A stretch of 64,000 nt of DNA from Blastocatellia bacterium (GTDB taxonomy: Bacteria; Acidobacteriota; Blastocatellia; UBA7656; JADIYM01): positions 1-64,000 of the forward strand of contig JADIYM010000022.1 of NCBI GenBank assembly GCA_016705245.1, in the 5' to 3' direction. Position numbers and translations under genes: made by a program. The notes below the pieces were generated by a model. It was given only the letters and a program-made list of their open reading frames with translations, did no database searches and had not been told where the DNA came from. Of the stretch, positions 10,826 through 18,981 are shown in pieces. How positions within the stretch are numbered: position 1 is the stretch's first letter; each line of letters begins with the position of its first letter.

Positions 10826-11508
10826 GTGTCGAAGAGGGTGGCATTTCTGACGGGTTCGATCAGCGCCGACTCATCGACGGCGGGCGAATTGACGCGACGC
10901 GAAACAGGAAACGCTTCCATCTCGTCCGGCGCGCACGGTCGCAGGAGCTCGAGGCGAACGGACGGAGACGTCTCGGGATCGAGCCACGCGGCCTCGTCCT
11001 TCGGGTCGAGAATCACGGGCATGCGATTGTGAATCGGCCCCATCAGCGCATTCGGTTCGGTGGTGAGGACGGTACACGTTGAAACCGGAGTCCCTTCCTC
11101 GGGCCTCCAGGTCTCCCAAAGGCCCGCGAAGGCAAACAGCCGGCCATCGCGGTATCGGATGTACATCGGCGTCTTGCCACCTGAGCCCTTCTGCCATTCG
11201 TAGAATCCGTCGGCCGGAATCAGGCACCGCCGCTTCGCAAGCGCCTGACGAAACGACGGCTTCTCGGCGACAGTCTCGCTCCGTGCATTGATGAGCTTGC
11301 TGCCGATCGATGCATCCTTGGCCCAGAACGGAATGAGTCCCCATCGATACATCGTCGCGACGCGTTCGGGCTCACCGGATATGCCGAGGACGCGCTGCGT
11401 CGGGGCGATGTTGTAGCGGGGCTCGACGGGATCGAGATCCAGAAGCGTCACTGCAAAGCGCTCGGCGATGGCCGCAGTCCTGTGCCTGAGGGTGAATCGT
11501 CCGCACAC
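10822..11508 (-). CDS. SRAP-domain protein (YedK/HMCES-type abasic-site crosslinker)
   Basis: It protects abasic sites in single-stranded DNA by forming a thiazolidine crosslink through Cys2. The start is decided by chemistry: GTG at 11508 is followed directly by TGC, giving MCGRFTL with Cys2 exposed after Met removal. The other conserved residues are present: Asn in LINARSET, Glu in PADGFYEW and His in GPIHNRMPVIL. It has 228 aa, the usual size. It is the first gene of an operon overlapping the kinase gene, an unusual partner for a DNA-repair protein. Confidence 0.93.
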   Translation of the reverse strand: MCGRFTLRHRTAAIAERFAVTLLDLDPVEPRYNIAPTQRVLGISGEPERVATMYRWGLIPFWAKDASIGSKLINARSETVAEKPSFRQALAKRRCLIPADGFYEWQKGSGGKTPMYIRYRDGRLFAFAGLWETWRPEEGTPVSTCTVLTTEPNALMGPIHNRMPVILDPKDEAAWLDPETSPSVRLELLRPCAPDEMEAFPVSRRVNSPAVDESALIEPVRNATLFDT

Positions 11509-11599
11509 GATTCCGACTATAGCCTCCAGACCGGGTGGCCGCCAACGTCCTGCAATTCTTGGTAGCGCCCAGTTGCTCCTTCGCGTCTTTGCGTCTTCC

Positions 11600-11673
11600 T
11601 TTGCGCCTTTGCGCCTTTGCGGGAACCTCTTCGACGGCTTGAAGAATTTCCCGCAAAGGCGCAAAGGCGCAAA
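11600..11673. repeat. 26-bp perfect inverted repeat built of TTTGCGCC units
   Basis: The left arm 11600-11625 (TTTGCGCCTTTGCGCCTTTG, then CGGGAA) is repeated inverted at 11648-11673 with a 22-nt loop. The arm is itself an 8-bp direct repeat (TTTGCGCC twice). It lies in the divergent region between the SRAP and HD-GYP genes and could form a strong hairpin. It is unrelated to the GAGCGGTAGCGAGC family. Confidence 0.8.
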
Positions 11674-11849
11674 TTGAGCGGGTTGCCTGCACCAGGATCG
11701 AAGGTGACCCACTACCCACTTTTTCAACTGACAGTCGACATTTGTGCGCGGTTGAAGTATCAATGCGGTCTTTTCCGGCTCCGTTGGCTGCGCCGTGGCA
11801 CACGGATTGTTTCTATTGGCGCCAGTCGAATCCGAGGGGGCGAACCACC

Positions 11850-12599
11850 GTGAACATCAGCCAGTGCACACCGACTCCGATCGTCCTGCGATCGGGTCCC
11901 CAACGCGCAGTTCTGACCGACTTGCTGACGTCGATCCGCTCGTGTCGAAACGAGACCTACGCCCTTTGGGAGCACTCGCTCGCGGTTGCGGCAACGGCCC
12001 GGCAACTGGCGGCCCAGCTCGGGCTCTCGCGCGAGCTTCGGCGGCTAGCGTACCTGAGTGGACTGCTACATGACGTCGGGAAGTCGGCGATGTGCTACGC
12101 GACGCTCTTCAAGCCCGGACCGCTGACGACTGAGGAACGGACGTATCTCCGTCTGCATCCACAACTTGGCGCCAACATGGTCCAGGACCTGAAGACGCCC
12201 GAGATCCTCGATGCCGTGAACTGTCACCACGAGCTCTTCGACGGAAGCGGCTATCCGTTCGGACTTCAGGCGACCCAGATTCCGATTCTCGCGCGAATCG
12301 TGGGCGTCGCGGACTACTACGAGGCGCTGCGAGAGTCACGACCGTATCGTCCTCTTGCGTGCACGCATTCGGAGGCCATCGGGATCATCTCGACCCTCGC
12401 CGAATGCGAAAAGCTCGATCCGATGATCTGCGCGCATCTCGAGGTCGCAGTGGGTCCCAACTCTAAAGAACCGGTCAAATTGTTTGAACGGTTCTCTATC
12501 TTTTTTGAGTTGTCGGTCTCGTATTCGGCTCGACCGAGCGTCTACGGCAGCACCGGAACGCCGTCGAGCAGAATGAGGATTCCGTCGGGCTCAGGTTGA
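11850..12599 (+). CDS. HD-GYP-like metal-dependent phosphohydrolase
   Basis: This is a stand-alone HD-GYP-type phosphodiesterase; family members hydrolyse cyclic di-GMP or related nucleotides. Metal ligands are H in LWEHSLAVA, the HD pair in GLLHDVGK, H in RLHPQLGA and HHE in NCHHELFDGSGYP. GTG at 11850 has AGGGGG upstream. The family fold ends near LDPMICAHLE. The remaining residues are read through a good terminator hairpin and T-run. A one-base indel near 12460 would place TAA at 12464-12466 directly before that hairpin, so the true end is probably 12466. Confidence 0.82.
   Translation: MNISQCTPTPIVLRSGPQRAVLTDLLTSIRSCRNETYALWEHSLAVAATARQLAAQLGLSRELRRLAYLSGLLHDVGKSAMCYATLFKPGPLTTEERTYLRLHPQLGANMVQDLKTPEILDAVNCHHELFDGSGYPFGLQATQIPILARIVGVADYYEALRESRPYRPLACTHSEAIGIISTLAECEKLDPMICAHLEVAVGPNSKEPVKLFERFSIFFELSVSYSARPSVYGSTGTPSSRMRIPSGSG
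12467..12506 (+). terminator. Rho-independent terminator after the HD-GYP gene
   Basis: A 13-bp stem with one mismatch (AGAACCGGTCAAA paired with TTTGAACGGTTCT), a TTG loop, and a downstream CTATCTTTTTT tail. It lies inside the nominal reading frame, which supports an earlier stop for the HD-GYP gene. Confidence 0.75.
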
Positions 12600-12901
12600 G
12601 CCGTCCGATTCCCGCGGGTTCGTTGTGTCTCAGAAGAACGACGCGCCTTCGACGATCGACGCGACTTGCGCCTCGGAGTGTTTGCGCGTGGACCCGTACT
12701 GACTTCGTCATCGTCGCCGAAAACCCGAAACACTCCCTTTACGCGCCGGACCGAATCGTGTCCCGCCTGATCCGAAGCTCGACGAAACGAGTCCGGCGCC
12801 TCGAGGCGTTGACGCGGCGTCGCCACGGGATTCGAGGTCTCGGCAAAGACCGTCCCTGATGCGAACAATATGATTGCGACGACGATTCCTGCCTTCTTCA
12901 T
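12542..12901 (-). CDS. Small secreted protein, unknown function
   Basis: A 119-aa protein with a clear Sec signal peptide (MKKAGIVVAIILFASGTVFA, cleavage after AFA-like residues). The mature part is rich in Arg and Ser, with charged segments and a hydrophobic C-terminus (GILILLDGVPVLP). ATG at 12901 has AGAGAGG upstream. It converges on the HD-GYP gene. I recognise no family; the basic mature region might be cell-wall or nucleic-acid associated, which is speculation. Confidence 0.55.
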   Translation of the reverse strand: MKKAGIVVAIILFASGTVFAETSNPVATPRQRLEAPDSFRRASDQAGHDSVRRVKGVFRVFGDDDEVSTGPRANTPRRKSRRSSKARRSSETQRTRGNRTAQPEPDGILILLDGVPVLP

Positions 12902-13138
12902 GATGTGGAAACCTCTCTGCCCAAGTTCGCGAACGGCCGCTCGGAAGTTCACAATTTTCTTATCAAGGCTGATGTTAGCGGCACAACGCCAGCCGCCCGA
13001 TGTTCTTGCACGAGCAGCGACGGCCTCCGTGACGCGACGATTTGCGGGTCCGGTCATTGCTCCGTCACTCTTTCCGAGCCATCCAGACTTCTAGTTGCGT
13101 ATCTACCCGGATACGTTCGGCGGCCCGGCAAGCGTTAA

Positions 13139-13179
13139 CGAAGAGGTTGCTATCTGAATAGCGAAGAGGTTGCTATCTG
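13139..13179 (+). repeat. Tandem duplication of an 18-bp unit
   Basis: CGAAGAGGTTGCTATCTG occurs at 13139-13156 and again at 13162-13179, a 23-bp period. It sits just left of a large palindrome in the noncoding stretch 12902-13512. I see no gene in that stretch. Confidence 0.8.
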
Positions 13180-13190
13180 GAGGTTGGGGA

Positions 13191-13312
13191 ACCCGCTCGC
13201 TATCGCTCGTGGTACTGATCCCCCGTCAGCCGAATGTACCCTTCAAATCGCGTCCGGCACGTCGCCATGCGTGCCGTGGCAGGATCAGTACCGCGAGCGA
13301 TAGCGAGCGGGT
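13191..13312. repeat. Palindromic element (31-bp arms) with GAGCGATAGCGAGC core
   Basis: The arm 13191-13221 (ACCCGCTCGCTATCGCTCGT, then GGTACTGATCC) pairs with 13282-13312, with one mismatch. About 60 bp lie between, including its own small inverted repeat (GGCACG...CGTGCC). The core resembles the elements at 4517, 23527, 29941 and 37692. It is noncoding. Confidence 0.75.
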
Positions 13313-13512
13313 CGCATTGAGGATGAGCACTCACGACGGGAACGACCCGCTCGTTCGCGGTACCGACACATGAGGCCTGCGATCCATCAGGCGTCTGACA
13401 CGACGGGTATTGGCGTCTCTGTTCGTCAATTTTTTCATCCGACCGTTGATCTTTCGTCGTCAGGTTTTTCATCGCTTCGTGCCAACGTGTTGAAAAGGAA
13501 CGATTTCGGCTT

Positions 13513-13528
13513 TGGCACAGCCGTTGCC
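13513..13528 (+). promoter_or_regulatory. Sigma-54 (-24/-12) promoter for the fliA-T3SS operon
   Basis: TGGCAC, five bases, TTGCC: this matches the RpoN consensus (TGGCAC-N5-TTGC) with the invariant GG and GC at the right spacing. It lies about 48 bp upstream of the fliA-like ATG at 13577. It is the only convincing sigma-54 site I found in the window. Confidence 0.65.
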
Positions 13529-13576
13529 CTTCGTTGATCGGTCGTCGAGACCGAATCCACCAGCGAAGGAGTGCCC

Positions 13577-14254
13577 ATGCACGCAGTCGAAACGGAGCTC
13601 GCCGGGAATGACCTGTCGCCGTGCCTGCGGCTGAGCGAAGCCGATGTCGCGAGACGCAACGAGCTGGTCCTCAGCTATCGGCCCTACGTCATTCGAGTGG
13701 CCCACGCAGTCGTTTTGACGGTGCCAGCGTATGTCGAGCTCGACGACCTCATCGGGTGGGGCTACCTCGGGCTCATCGAGGCGGCGGATCGGTTCGAGGA
13801 ATCCCGCGGCGTGCCGTTTCGGTCCTACGCCCACTTCCGAATCAAGGGCGCGATCTACGACGGCCTGCGTCGCGAATTCGGCGCCCACGTCCCATCCCAG
13901 CTCGCCTCCGAGGATTTCGGCGCAGATCCGGCGGGACCGGACGTGTTGTGCGCCGATGCGGCGTACGCACGGGGCGCTGCCGACGAGCTGTTCGGTCTCG
14001 CCGCTGAGCTGTCGCCCGATCACCTCGTCTGGATTGCCGAATTGCGTGCCCTCGTCGACGAGGCGATGGAGAGCCTTCTGCCTATCGAGCGCGAAGTGCT
14101 TCGGCACCGCTATTTTCTCGACAAGCCGGTAGTTGCACTCGCCGGCGCCAGAAACCTGTCCAAGTCGTGGCTCTCGCGCGTGCATACGCGAGCACTCGTG
14201 AAGCTCCGCGAGGAGTTCGAGAACAGGATCCAGGCTCGAGGGGTGCAGTCGTGA
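13577..14254 (+). CDS. fliA: FliA/WhiG-family sigma factor (sigma-28 type)
   Basis: It is an alternative sigma factor of 225 aa. Regions 2.1-2.4 span VLSYRPYVIRVAHAV to VPFRSYAHFRIKGAIYDGLR, where the GAIYDGLR stretch is the FliA/WhiG signature. Region 4 reads SLLPIEREVLRHRYF and NLSKSWLSRVHTRALVKLR. ATG at 13577 has GAAGGAG at close spacing. Its stop overlaps the next gene (GTGA). Heading a type III secretion operon rather than a flagellar one is unusual. It may direct late T3SS or effector genes, by analogy to flagellar class 3 control; this is inference. Confidence 0.85.
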   Translation: MHAVETELAGNDLSPCLRLSEADVARRNELVLSYRPYVIRVAHAVVLTVPAYVELDDLIGWGYLGLIEAADRFEESRGVPFRSYAHFRIKGAIYDGLRREFGAHVPSQLASEDFGADPAGPDVLCADAAYARGAADELFGLAAELSPDHLVWIAELRALVDEAMESLLPIEREVLRHRYFLDKPVVALAGARNLSKSWLSRVHTRALVKLREEFENRIQARGVQS

Positions 14255-14544
14255 GTACCCGGGTCCGCGCGGTCGAGCCCCAAATCGCGGTCGACCAGGC
14301 AGCGCCGCATCCGGCGGTCTCGACCGGAAACCGCTCGTTTGCCAGCGTCTTGCGCGACGCGGTCCAGGCGGCGGAGCGAGGCCGCTCGGCGCGAACACCG
14401 GATACTCCCCCTGTCACGGATACAGCGCGCGCGCTGGCCCTTCAGGCCTCGATCTACCGCCACGCCGAACAGGTCGAGATCGTCTCGAAGGTCGTCGACC
14501 ACGCCGTGAGCGCGATGAAGACGATTCTCCAGACGAGGCTGTGA
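14251..14544 (+). CDS. sctI: Putative T3SS inner-rod protein SctI
   Basis: 97 aa. The C-terminal helix (RALALQASIYRHAEQVEIVS, then KVVDHAVSAMKTILQTRL) resembles SctI (EscI/YscI) proteins, which end in an ASKVVxKATxxVxxLLKxQ-like helix. The N-terminal half is low in predicted structure. GTG at 14251 overlaps the fliA stop and its own stop overlaps sctJ. Position directly before sctJ is the usual place for sctI. A FliE-like identity is the alternative. Similarity is short, so confidence is moderate. Confidence 0.55.
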   Translation: MSTRVRAVEPQIAVDQAAPHPAVSTGNRSFASVLRDAVQAAERGRSARTPDTPPVTDTARALALQASIYRHAEQVEIVSKVVDHAVSAMKTILQTRL

Positions 14545-15290
14545 TCGTGAGCACACGCATATCCACGGCCGTTTGCGCCATCGTGGCGTGCGCCGCGATG
14601 CTCTCGACGGGCTGCTCGCGCCGGACCGTTCTGGAGAAGCTCCCGCGCCGGGAGGCGGACCGCTGCTCCGTCGCACTCCGGGCGGCTGGACTGGATGCTT
14701 CGATCGAGGGCGCCGGCGACGAATCGTCGGTGACCGTCGGAGGCGATGACGCCGACTATCGCACCGCACTCCACGTCCTCGACGACCACAGCCTTCCGCG
14801 CCGCGCCGCGCCCGGATTCGAGGCCGAGGGCGGATCGCTCATCCCGAGCCCGTCCGAAGAGCGCGCACGCTACATCAAGGGACTCTCCGGCGAAATAGAA
14901 ACGTTGCTCGAAAGCATCGACGGCGTCGTGACCGCCGAGGCCCTCGTAAGCCTTCCGGAGCGGCGCCCCCTGTCGCCCGGCTCAGAACCGGCCTCGGCGT
15001 CGGTGGTGCTCTCATACGCCGGCGCCGAGTGTCCCGTCGCCGAATACGAGGTCCGCGACATCGTCGTCCGCAGCATCGGCGCGGATGTCTCGGCCGATCG
15101 CGTTTCCGTCGTCGCGAAGCCCGTCACCCGGTCCTCGCCGTCTCCGCCGGTGATTCGCTACGAGCGCGACCGAACCGTCGAGCTCGCGTTTCTGGCGTGC
15201 GTGCTGCTTCTCGCCGCGTTCGAAGGCGCGACGGTGTGGCGGCTGCGTGTTCAGCGCCGTTCGATGGCGAAGGCGGACGTCCATGTCTGA
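14541..15290 (+). CDS. sctJ: T3SS inner-membrane ring lipoprotein SctJ
   Basis: YscJ/PrgK/FliF-family protein forming the inner-membrane ring. It has a lipoprotein signal with lipobox LSTGCSR and ring-building motif 1 (VLEKLPRREADRCSVALRAA). The second ring-building region spans RYIKGLSGEIETLLESIDGV and ASVVLSYAG. A C-terminal membrane helix follows (VELAFLACVLLLAAFEGATV). At 249 aa it matches SctJ and is half the size of flagellar FliF. This is the main evidence that the cluster is a secretion system, not a flagellum. Confidence 0.88.
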   Translation: MIVSTRISTAVCAIVACAAMLSTGCSRRTVLEKLPRREADRCSVALRAAGLDASIEGAGDESSVTVGGDDADYRTALHVLDDHSLPRRAAPGFEAEGGSLIPSPSEERARYIKGLSGEIETLLESIDGVVTAEALVSLPERRPLSPGSEPASASVVLSYAGAECPVAEYEVRDIVVRSIGADVSADRVSVVAKPVTRSSPSPPVIRYERDRTVELAFLACVLLLAAFEGATVWRLRVQRRSMAKADVHV

Positions 15291-15942
15291 GCAACGTCCA
15301 GACGTCGTCGCGTTGCTCGATCTCGCCGAGTCGGCGAGTGACGAGCGCCTCCGTCGGCGGTCCCTCGACCGTCTCGCCGGCGCTATCGCCGATGCACCCG
15401 CTCGCAAGGTCGACACTCTTCGAGGCACGAGCGTCGTCGTGGAACGCTTTCTCGACCGACTTTGCCACGCGGGCATACCAGCCGCCCCCCGCAACCTCGA
15501 TCCCGGTGCGGTCGCGCTTGGACGCGGCCTCGTGCGTCTAGGCGCGAATTCCCTTCACCGTATTGCGGATGATCTCGGCGTCGTCGAAGCCGCCTTGCTC
15601 ATCCGATCGCTCGATCGGCCGGCATCCGCCGAGATCGTCCGCTCGCTCGAGTCTGGCCGCGATCGTCTCGAGACGCTCGCGAAGCTCACTCCGGTCGCAA
15701 CGCCCGACCGGGTTGCTGGCTCGTTGCGGCGATTCTCGATGCTGTCGCGTCGCGGCTTCCTCGGGGCTGCGCTGACCTCGGCACTGGGTCGATCGCTCGT
15801 GGCGACCCTTCTGACACTGGCCGAGCCCGACGTGGCTGCGTCGATCGCGATCCGCCTGCCCATGGCAGCGGTCGATGAGTCGACGATCGACAAGGCGTGG
15901 CTGCCCGTCGCGGCAGCGGTGGCCGCGCAGTGCAAATCCTGA
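15283..15942 (+). CDS. Unknown protein in the SctK position of the T3SS operon
   Basis: 219 aa, ATG at 15283 overlapping sctJ by 8 bp. It is largely helical, Ala/Arg/Leu rich, with no signal peptide or membrane segment. The stretch AALLIRSLDRPASAEIVRSL recalls the FliG-type pattern of repeated short helices, but I cannot claim homology. Between sctJ and sctL many T3SS operons carry sctK, a cytosolic sorting-platform adaptor of similar size. SctK-like function is therefore inferred from position only. Confidence 0.5.
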   Translation: MSEQRPDVVALLDLAESASDERLRRRSLDRLAGAIADAPARKVDTLRGTSVVVERFLDRLCHAGIPAAPRNLDPGAVALGRGLVRLGANSLHRIADDLGVVEAALLIRSLDRPASAEIVRSLESGRDRLETLAKLTPVATPDRVAGSLRRFSMLSRRGFLGAALTSALGRSLVATLLTLAEPDVAASIAIRLPMAAVDESTIDKAWLPVAAAVAAQCKS

Positions 15943-15959
15943 CCGAGGGACGAAGAACC

Positions 15960-16594
15960 ATGCGAATCGACATCATCAAGGCACCGAATGCTGGAATGCG
16001 CCAGTTGGACTCGGCGTCGACCGCGCGGCTCCTGACCGCCGCTCGGCAGGCTGCGGATCGGGAGGTCGAAGCCCTCCTCGATGCTGCTCGACGAGAGGCG
16101 GACAGGCTCGTCGCCGACGCACACATCGATGCGGAGAGGATTGCCGCGCGCGTCAGAGATGCCGCCGATCGCCAGGGTGCCCAGCGGTGGGTCGACGCCT
16201 CGGTTGCCTTCGCTCGGGTCCGGCAGGCATCAACTGCCACGATCGAGCGCGAGGCTCTCGAGCTCGCCGTCGAGATCGCCCGGCGCATTGTCGGCGACCA
16301 CGTTTCCGCGTCGGCGGAGGCTTGGGCAGACCTCGTGGCCCGGACGTGCGAGCGCCTGCGTCGCGACGCCAGGCTCATAGTTCGACATTCGGCGGACGAC
16401 GCCGACCGCATCCACGTCGCCATCGAGCGGCTGTCGGCGTTTCGCGAGGTCGCCTTCGAACTCGATGCGTCCCTGCCGCCGGCGACTGCACGGCCGAATG
16501 CGCCGGCGTCCGCGTCGACGCGAGACTCGACGTGCAACTCGCGGCGATCGAGCAGGTGCTCGTGGGCGCTTCGCAACAGGAGGACTTGTCGTGA
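15960..16594 (+). CDS. sctL: T3SS stator protein SctL (frameshift near 16475)
   Basis: FliH/YscL-type peripheral stator that binds the ATPase. A long helical region rich in Ala, Arg and Glu (REVEALLDAARREADRLVADA) is followed by the C-terminal domain (REALELAVEIARRIVGDHVS). The last part is read in a second frame after a one-base slip near 16475. DASL then connects to GDCTAECAGVRVDARLDVQL and AAIEQVLVGASQQEDLS, matching the conserved acidic SctL C-terminus. The stop overlaps the sctN start. Confidence 0.82.
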
Positions 16595-17985
16595 GCGGCT
16601 TCTCGGCTCGTCCATATCTTGACCGGCTCTCCGGCTCGCAGACCGTCGAGCTCAACGGCAGGATTCGCAGCGCCGTAGGCCTCGTCGTGCGAGCGGCGCT
16701 CCCAGAAACGTGGATTGGCGAGCTCTGCGAGATCCGGACGCAGCCCGGGGCCTCGCCGCTCCTCGCGGAAGTCGTCGGCTTTCGCGGCGACGAGGCGCTC
16801 CTGATGCCGCTCGGCGAGCTTCGTCACGTCGGCACGTCGAGTCTCGTCCGTCGCCTTGATCGTTCGTTGACGGTTCGCGTCGGAGACGGACTCGTCGGTC
16901 GTGTTCTCGACGGACTTGGCCGCCCCGCCGACGGCCGGCCCATCACCGGAATGCTGGTGGACCGTCCGGTCCACGCGGCGCCGCCTCAGCCGCTTTCGCG
17001 CGCGCCGATCTCGGAGCCGTTCGCAACCGGCGTACGAGCGATCGACGGAAGTCTCACCATGGGCGAGGGCCAGCGCGTCGGCGTCTTTGCCGGCGCCGGA
17101 GTTGGAAAGAGCACGCTCCTCGGGATGATCGCCCGAAACGCGTCCGCCGATATCGTGGTCATCGGACTGATCGGCGAGCGCGGCCGCGAAGTCCGCGAGT
17201 TCCTCGAGCTCGATCTCGGGCCGCGGGGAATGGAGCGATCGATCGCCGTCGTCGCAACGAGCGATCAGCCGGCCCTGGTGCGAATGCACGCCGCGTACGT
17301 GGCAACGGCCGTAGCGGAGCACTTTCGCGCCGAGGGAATGCGCGTGCTCCTGCTCATGGATTCCGTGACGCGATTCGCACGGGCACTGCGCGAGGTCGGA
17401 CTGGCCGCGGGCGAGCCTCCGGCGCGCGCCGGGTATCCGCCGTCGGTCTTCGCGGAGTTGCCACGACTCCTCGAGCGCGCCGGGACCGACACACGCGGAT
17501 CGATCACTGCGGTCTACACGGTGCTCGTCGAGGGCGACGACCACAACGAACCGGTCGCCGACGAGACCCGGTCGATCCTCGACGGTCACATCGTGCTCTC
17601 GGCCGAACGGGCGCGTCGCGGAGCGTTTCCGGCAATCGAAATTGCGCGCAGCGCAAGCCGCGTGATGTCGCGCGTCGCGACCTCGTCGCACATCGACGCG
17701 GCGAGGCACGTTCGCGCACTCCTCGCGGCGTACGAGCGCGAGCGCGACCTCATCCTGCTCGGCGCGTATGAAACCGGCACCGACGCCCTCGTCGACGAGG
17801 CAGTGGCGAAGGTCGTCTCGATCGAGGACTTCCTCGCGCAACGGCCCGACGAGAACGTTCCGCTGGCTGCGAGCACGGCTGCGGTTGAGGCGTTCGCCGA
17901 GCCGCTCGAGCTTCCATCCTCCGAGGGCGATCAGGAGGCGAACGACGAGTGGGACGACGACGACTTTGAGAGGGACGACGAATGA
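16591..17985 (+). CDS. sctN: T3SS ATPase SctN
   Basis: Hexameric F1-beta-like ATPase that unfolds and delivers substrates, 464 aa. Walker A is GVFAGAGVGKSTLLGM, Walker B MRVLLLMDSVTRFARAL, and the catalytic-glutamate region reads IGLIGERGREVREF. The conserved SITAVYTVLVEGDD stretch is present. GTG at 16591 has AGGAGG seven bases upstream and overlaps the sctL stop. An unusual acidic tail (EWDDDDFERDDE) extends past the normal end. Between sctL and an sctO-like gene, its context is the canonical order. Confidence 0.95.
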   Translation: MSGFSARPYLDRLSGSQTVELNGRIRSAVGLVVRAALPETWIGELCEIRTQPGASPLLAEVVGFRGDEALLMPLGELRHVGTSSLVRRLDRSLTVRVGDGLVGRVLDGLGRPADGRPITGMLVDRPVHAAPPQPLSRAPISEPFATGVRAIDGSLTMGEGQRVGVFAGAGVGKSTLLGMIARNASADIVVIGLIGERGREVREFLELDLGPRGMERSIAVVATSDQPALVRMHAAYVATAVAEHFRAEGMRVLLLMDSVTRFARALREVGLAAGEPPARAGYPPSVFAELPRLLERAGTDTRGSITAVYTVLVEGDDHNEPVADETRSILDGHIVLSAERARRGAFPAIEIARSASRVMSRVATSSHIDAARHVRALLAAYERERDLILLGAYETGTDALVDEAVAKVVSIEDFLAQRPDENVPLAASTAAVEAFAEPLELPSSEGDQEANDEWDDDDFERDDE

Positions 17986-18482
17986 CCCGATCGACCTACC
18001 GACTCGAGCCGCTCGTCAGACTGAGCGAGCGCGGTTCTCGAATCGCCCGCCGCCGCCTCGCTGCAGCGTCGCGCGATGTGACGGCCTGTCGCGGGATCGT
18101 CGACCGGAATGACGCGCGAATGGCGAGGGCCGTCGAGCGCGCACGAGAGGCAGCGCAAACGCGCCCGGTCGATGCGCCTTCGATTCGCACCGTAGCCGCG
18201 GGGCGCGCCACGGCGCTTGCCGACGAGGCGCACGCGGCTCGTGATAGCGCGGAGCGGGCGCGGCAGCGGCTCGAGCGGGCGGCGGTCGAATTCTGTCACG
18301 CACTCGCCGAGGCGCGGCAGGCCGAGTGCGACGCGAGTCTTCAGCGTTCCGTCCGCGAGCGTGCACTCGTCATCGTGCGTCTTCGTGCTCGCCGCCGGGC
18401 CGAGCGACGCGAGAGCGAGCGTGCTCTCGAGACCTGGGCCGCGTCGAGGCGCGCCGCCGTCGAGGGCCGCGATGCGAGTTGA
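17982..18482 (+). CDS. sctO: SctO-like central stalk protein
   Basis: 166-aa, almost entirely coiled-coil, Arg/Ala-rich protein. It starts at an ATG overlapping the sctN stop. FliJ/YscO proteins follow the ATPase gene, are 150-180 aa antiparallel coiled coils, and insert into the ATPase ring. Sequence similarity in this family is always low, so the call rests on size, coiled-coil character (RVRERALVIVRLRARRRAER-type heptads) and position. Confidence 0.7.
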   Translation: MTRSTYRLEPLVRLSERGSRIARRRLAAASRDVTACRGIVDRNDARMARAVERAREAAQTRPVDAPSIRTVAAGRATALADEAHAARDSAERARQRLERAAVEFCHALAEARQAECDASLQRSVRERALVIVRLRARRRAERRESERALETWAASRRAAVEGRDAS

Positions 18483-18981
18483 CTCGATCAGGACCGAGTC
18501 GCCGGTGGACAACACCCCGGTCGAGCAGTCACCGGTTCGCGGCTCGCGATTCCGCGTCGTGCTCCGGAAGTCGCGACGGGTCGCCCGATACCCGGGAGGG
18601 CCTTCGGAACCGCCACCACCGCCGGCCCCGCCGTTCGGCTTCTTGCCGCAGCGCGCCGACGCGGCCGCGAGCATTGCGCCACCGCGCGGTCTCGAGCGCG
18701 TCGCTCGCGCGGATGGCGCGCTTCAGGCGGTGCCAAACGCGAACGGGCTGCGCGCAACGCTCGGGGTGACGACGCACGGAGCCGTCGACCTGACGGTTCG
18801 GGCTGGCGGCGACGGCGTGCTCATCTCGATGGCAGCAGCGCCGATTCTCGCCGAACGGCTCGCGGTGGCTTCCGGGACGCTCGGCCGAAGGCTCTCGCAT
18901 CTCTCACTGCGGGCGCGCTCGATACGCGTGACGTCGGTGGCCAGCGAACCGGCTCCCGAATCCGGAGGCGCAAAGCGATGA
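18472..18981 (+). CDS. SctP-like protein (needle-length control slot)
   Basis: 169 aa. The N-terminal half is disordered and proline-rich (GGPSEPPPPPAPPFGFL). The C-terminal half is compact (LRATLGVTTHGAVDLTVRAG, GVLISMAAAPILAERLA), resembling the C-terminal folded domain of FliK/YscP rulers. ATG at 18472 overlaps sctO by 11 bp and its stop overlaps sctQ (ATGA). It is short for SctP; the position between sctO and sctQ is right. Confidence 0.55.
   Translation: MRVDSIRTESPVDNTPVEQSPVRGSRFRVVLRKSRRVARYPGGPSEPPPPPAPPFGFLPQRADAAASIAPPRGLERVARADGALQAVPNANGLRATLGVTTHGAVDLTVRAGGDGVLISMAAAPILAERLAVASGTLGRRLSHLSLRARSIRVTSVASEPAPESGGAKR

Noticed and set aside
16375..17841. Minus-strand frame of 488 codons
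   Set aside because: Antisense to sctN, whose Walker motifs are intact.
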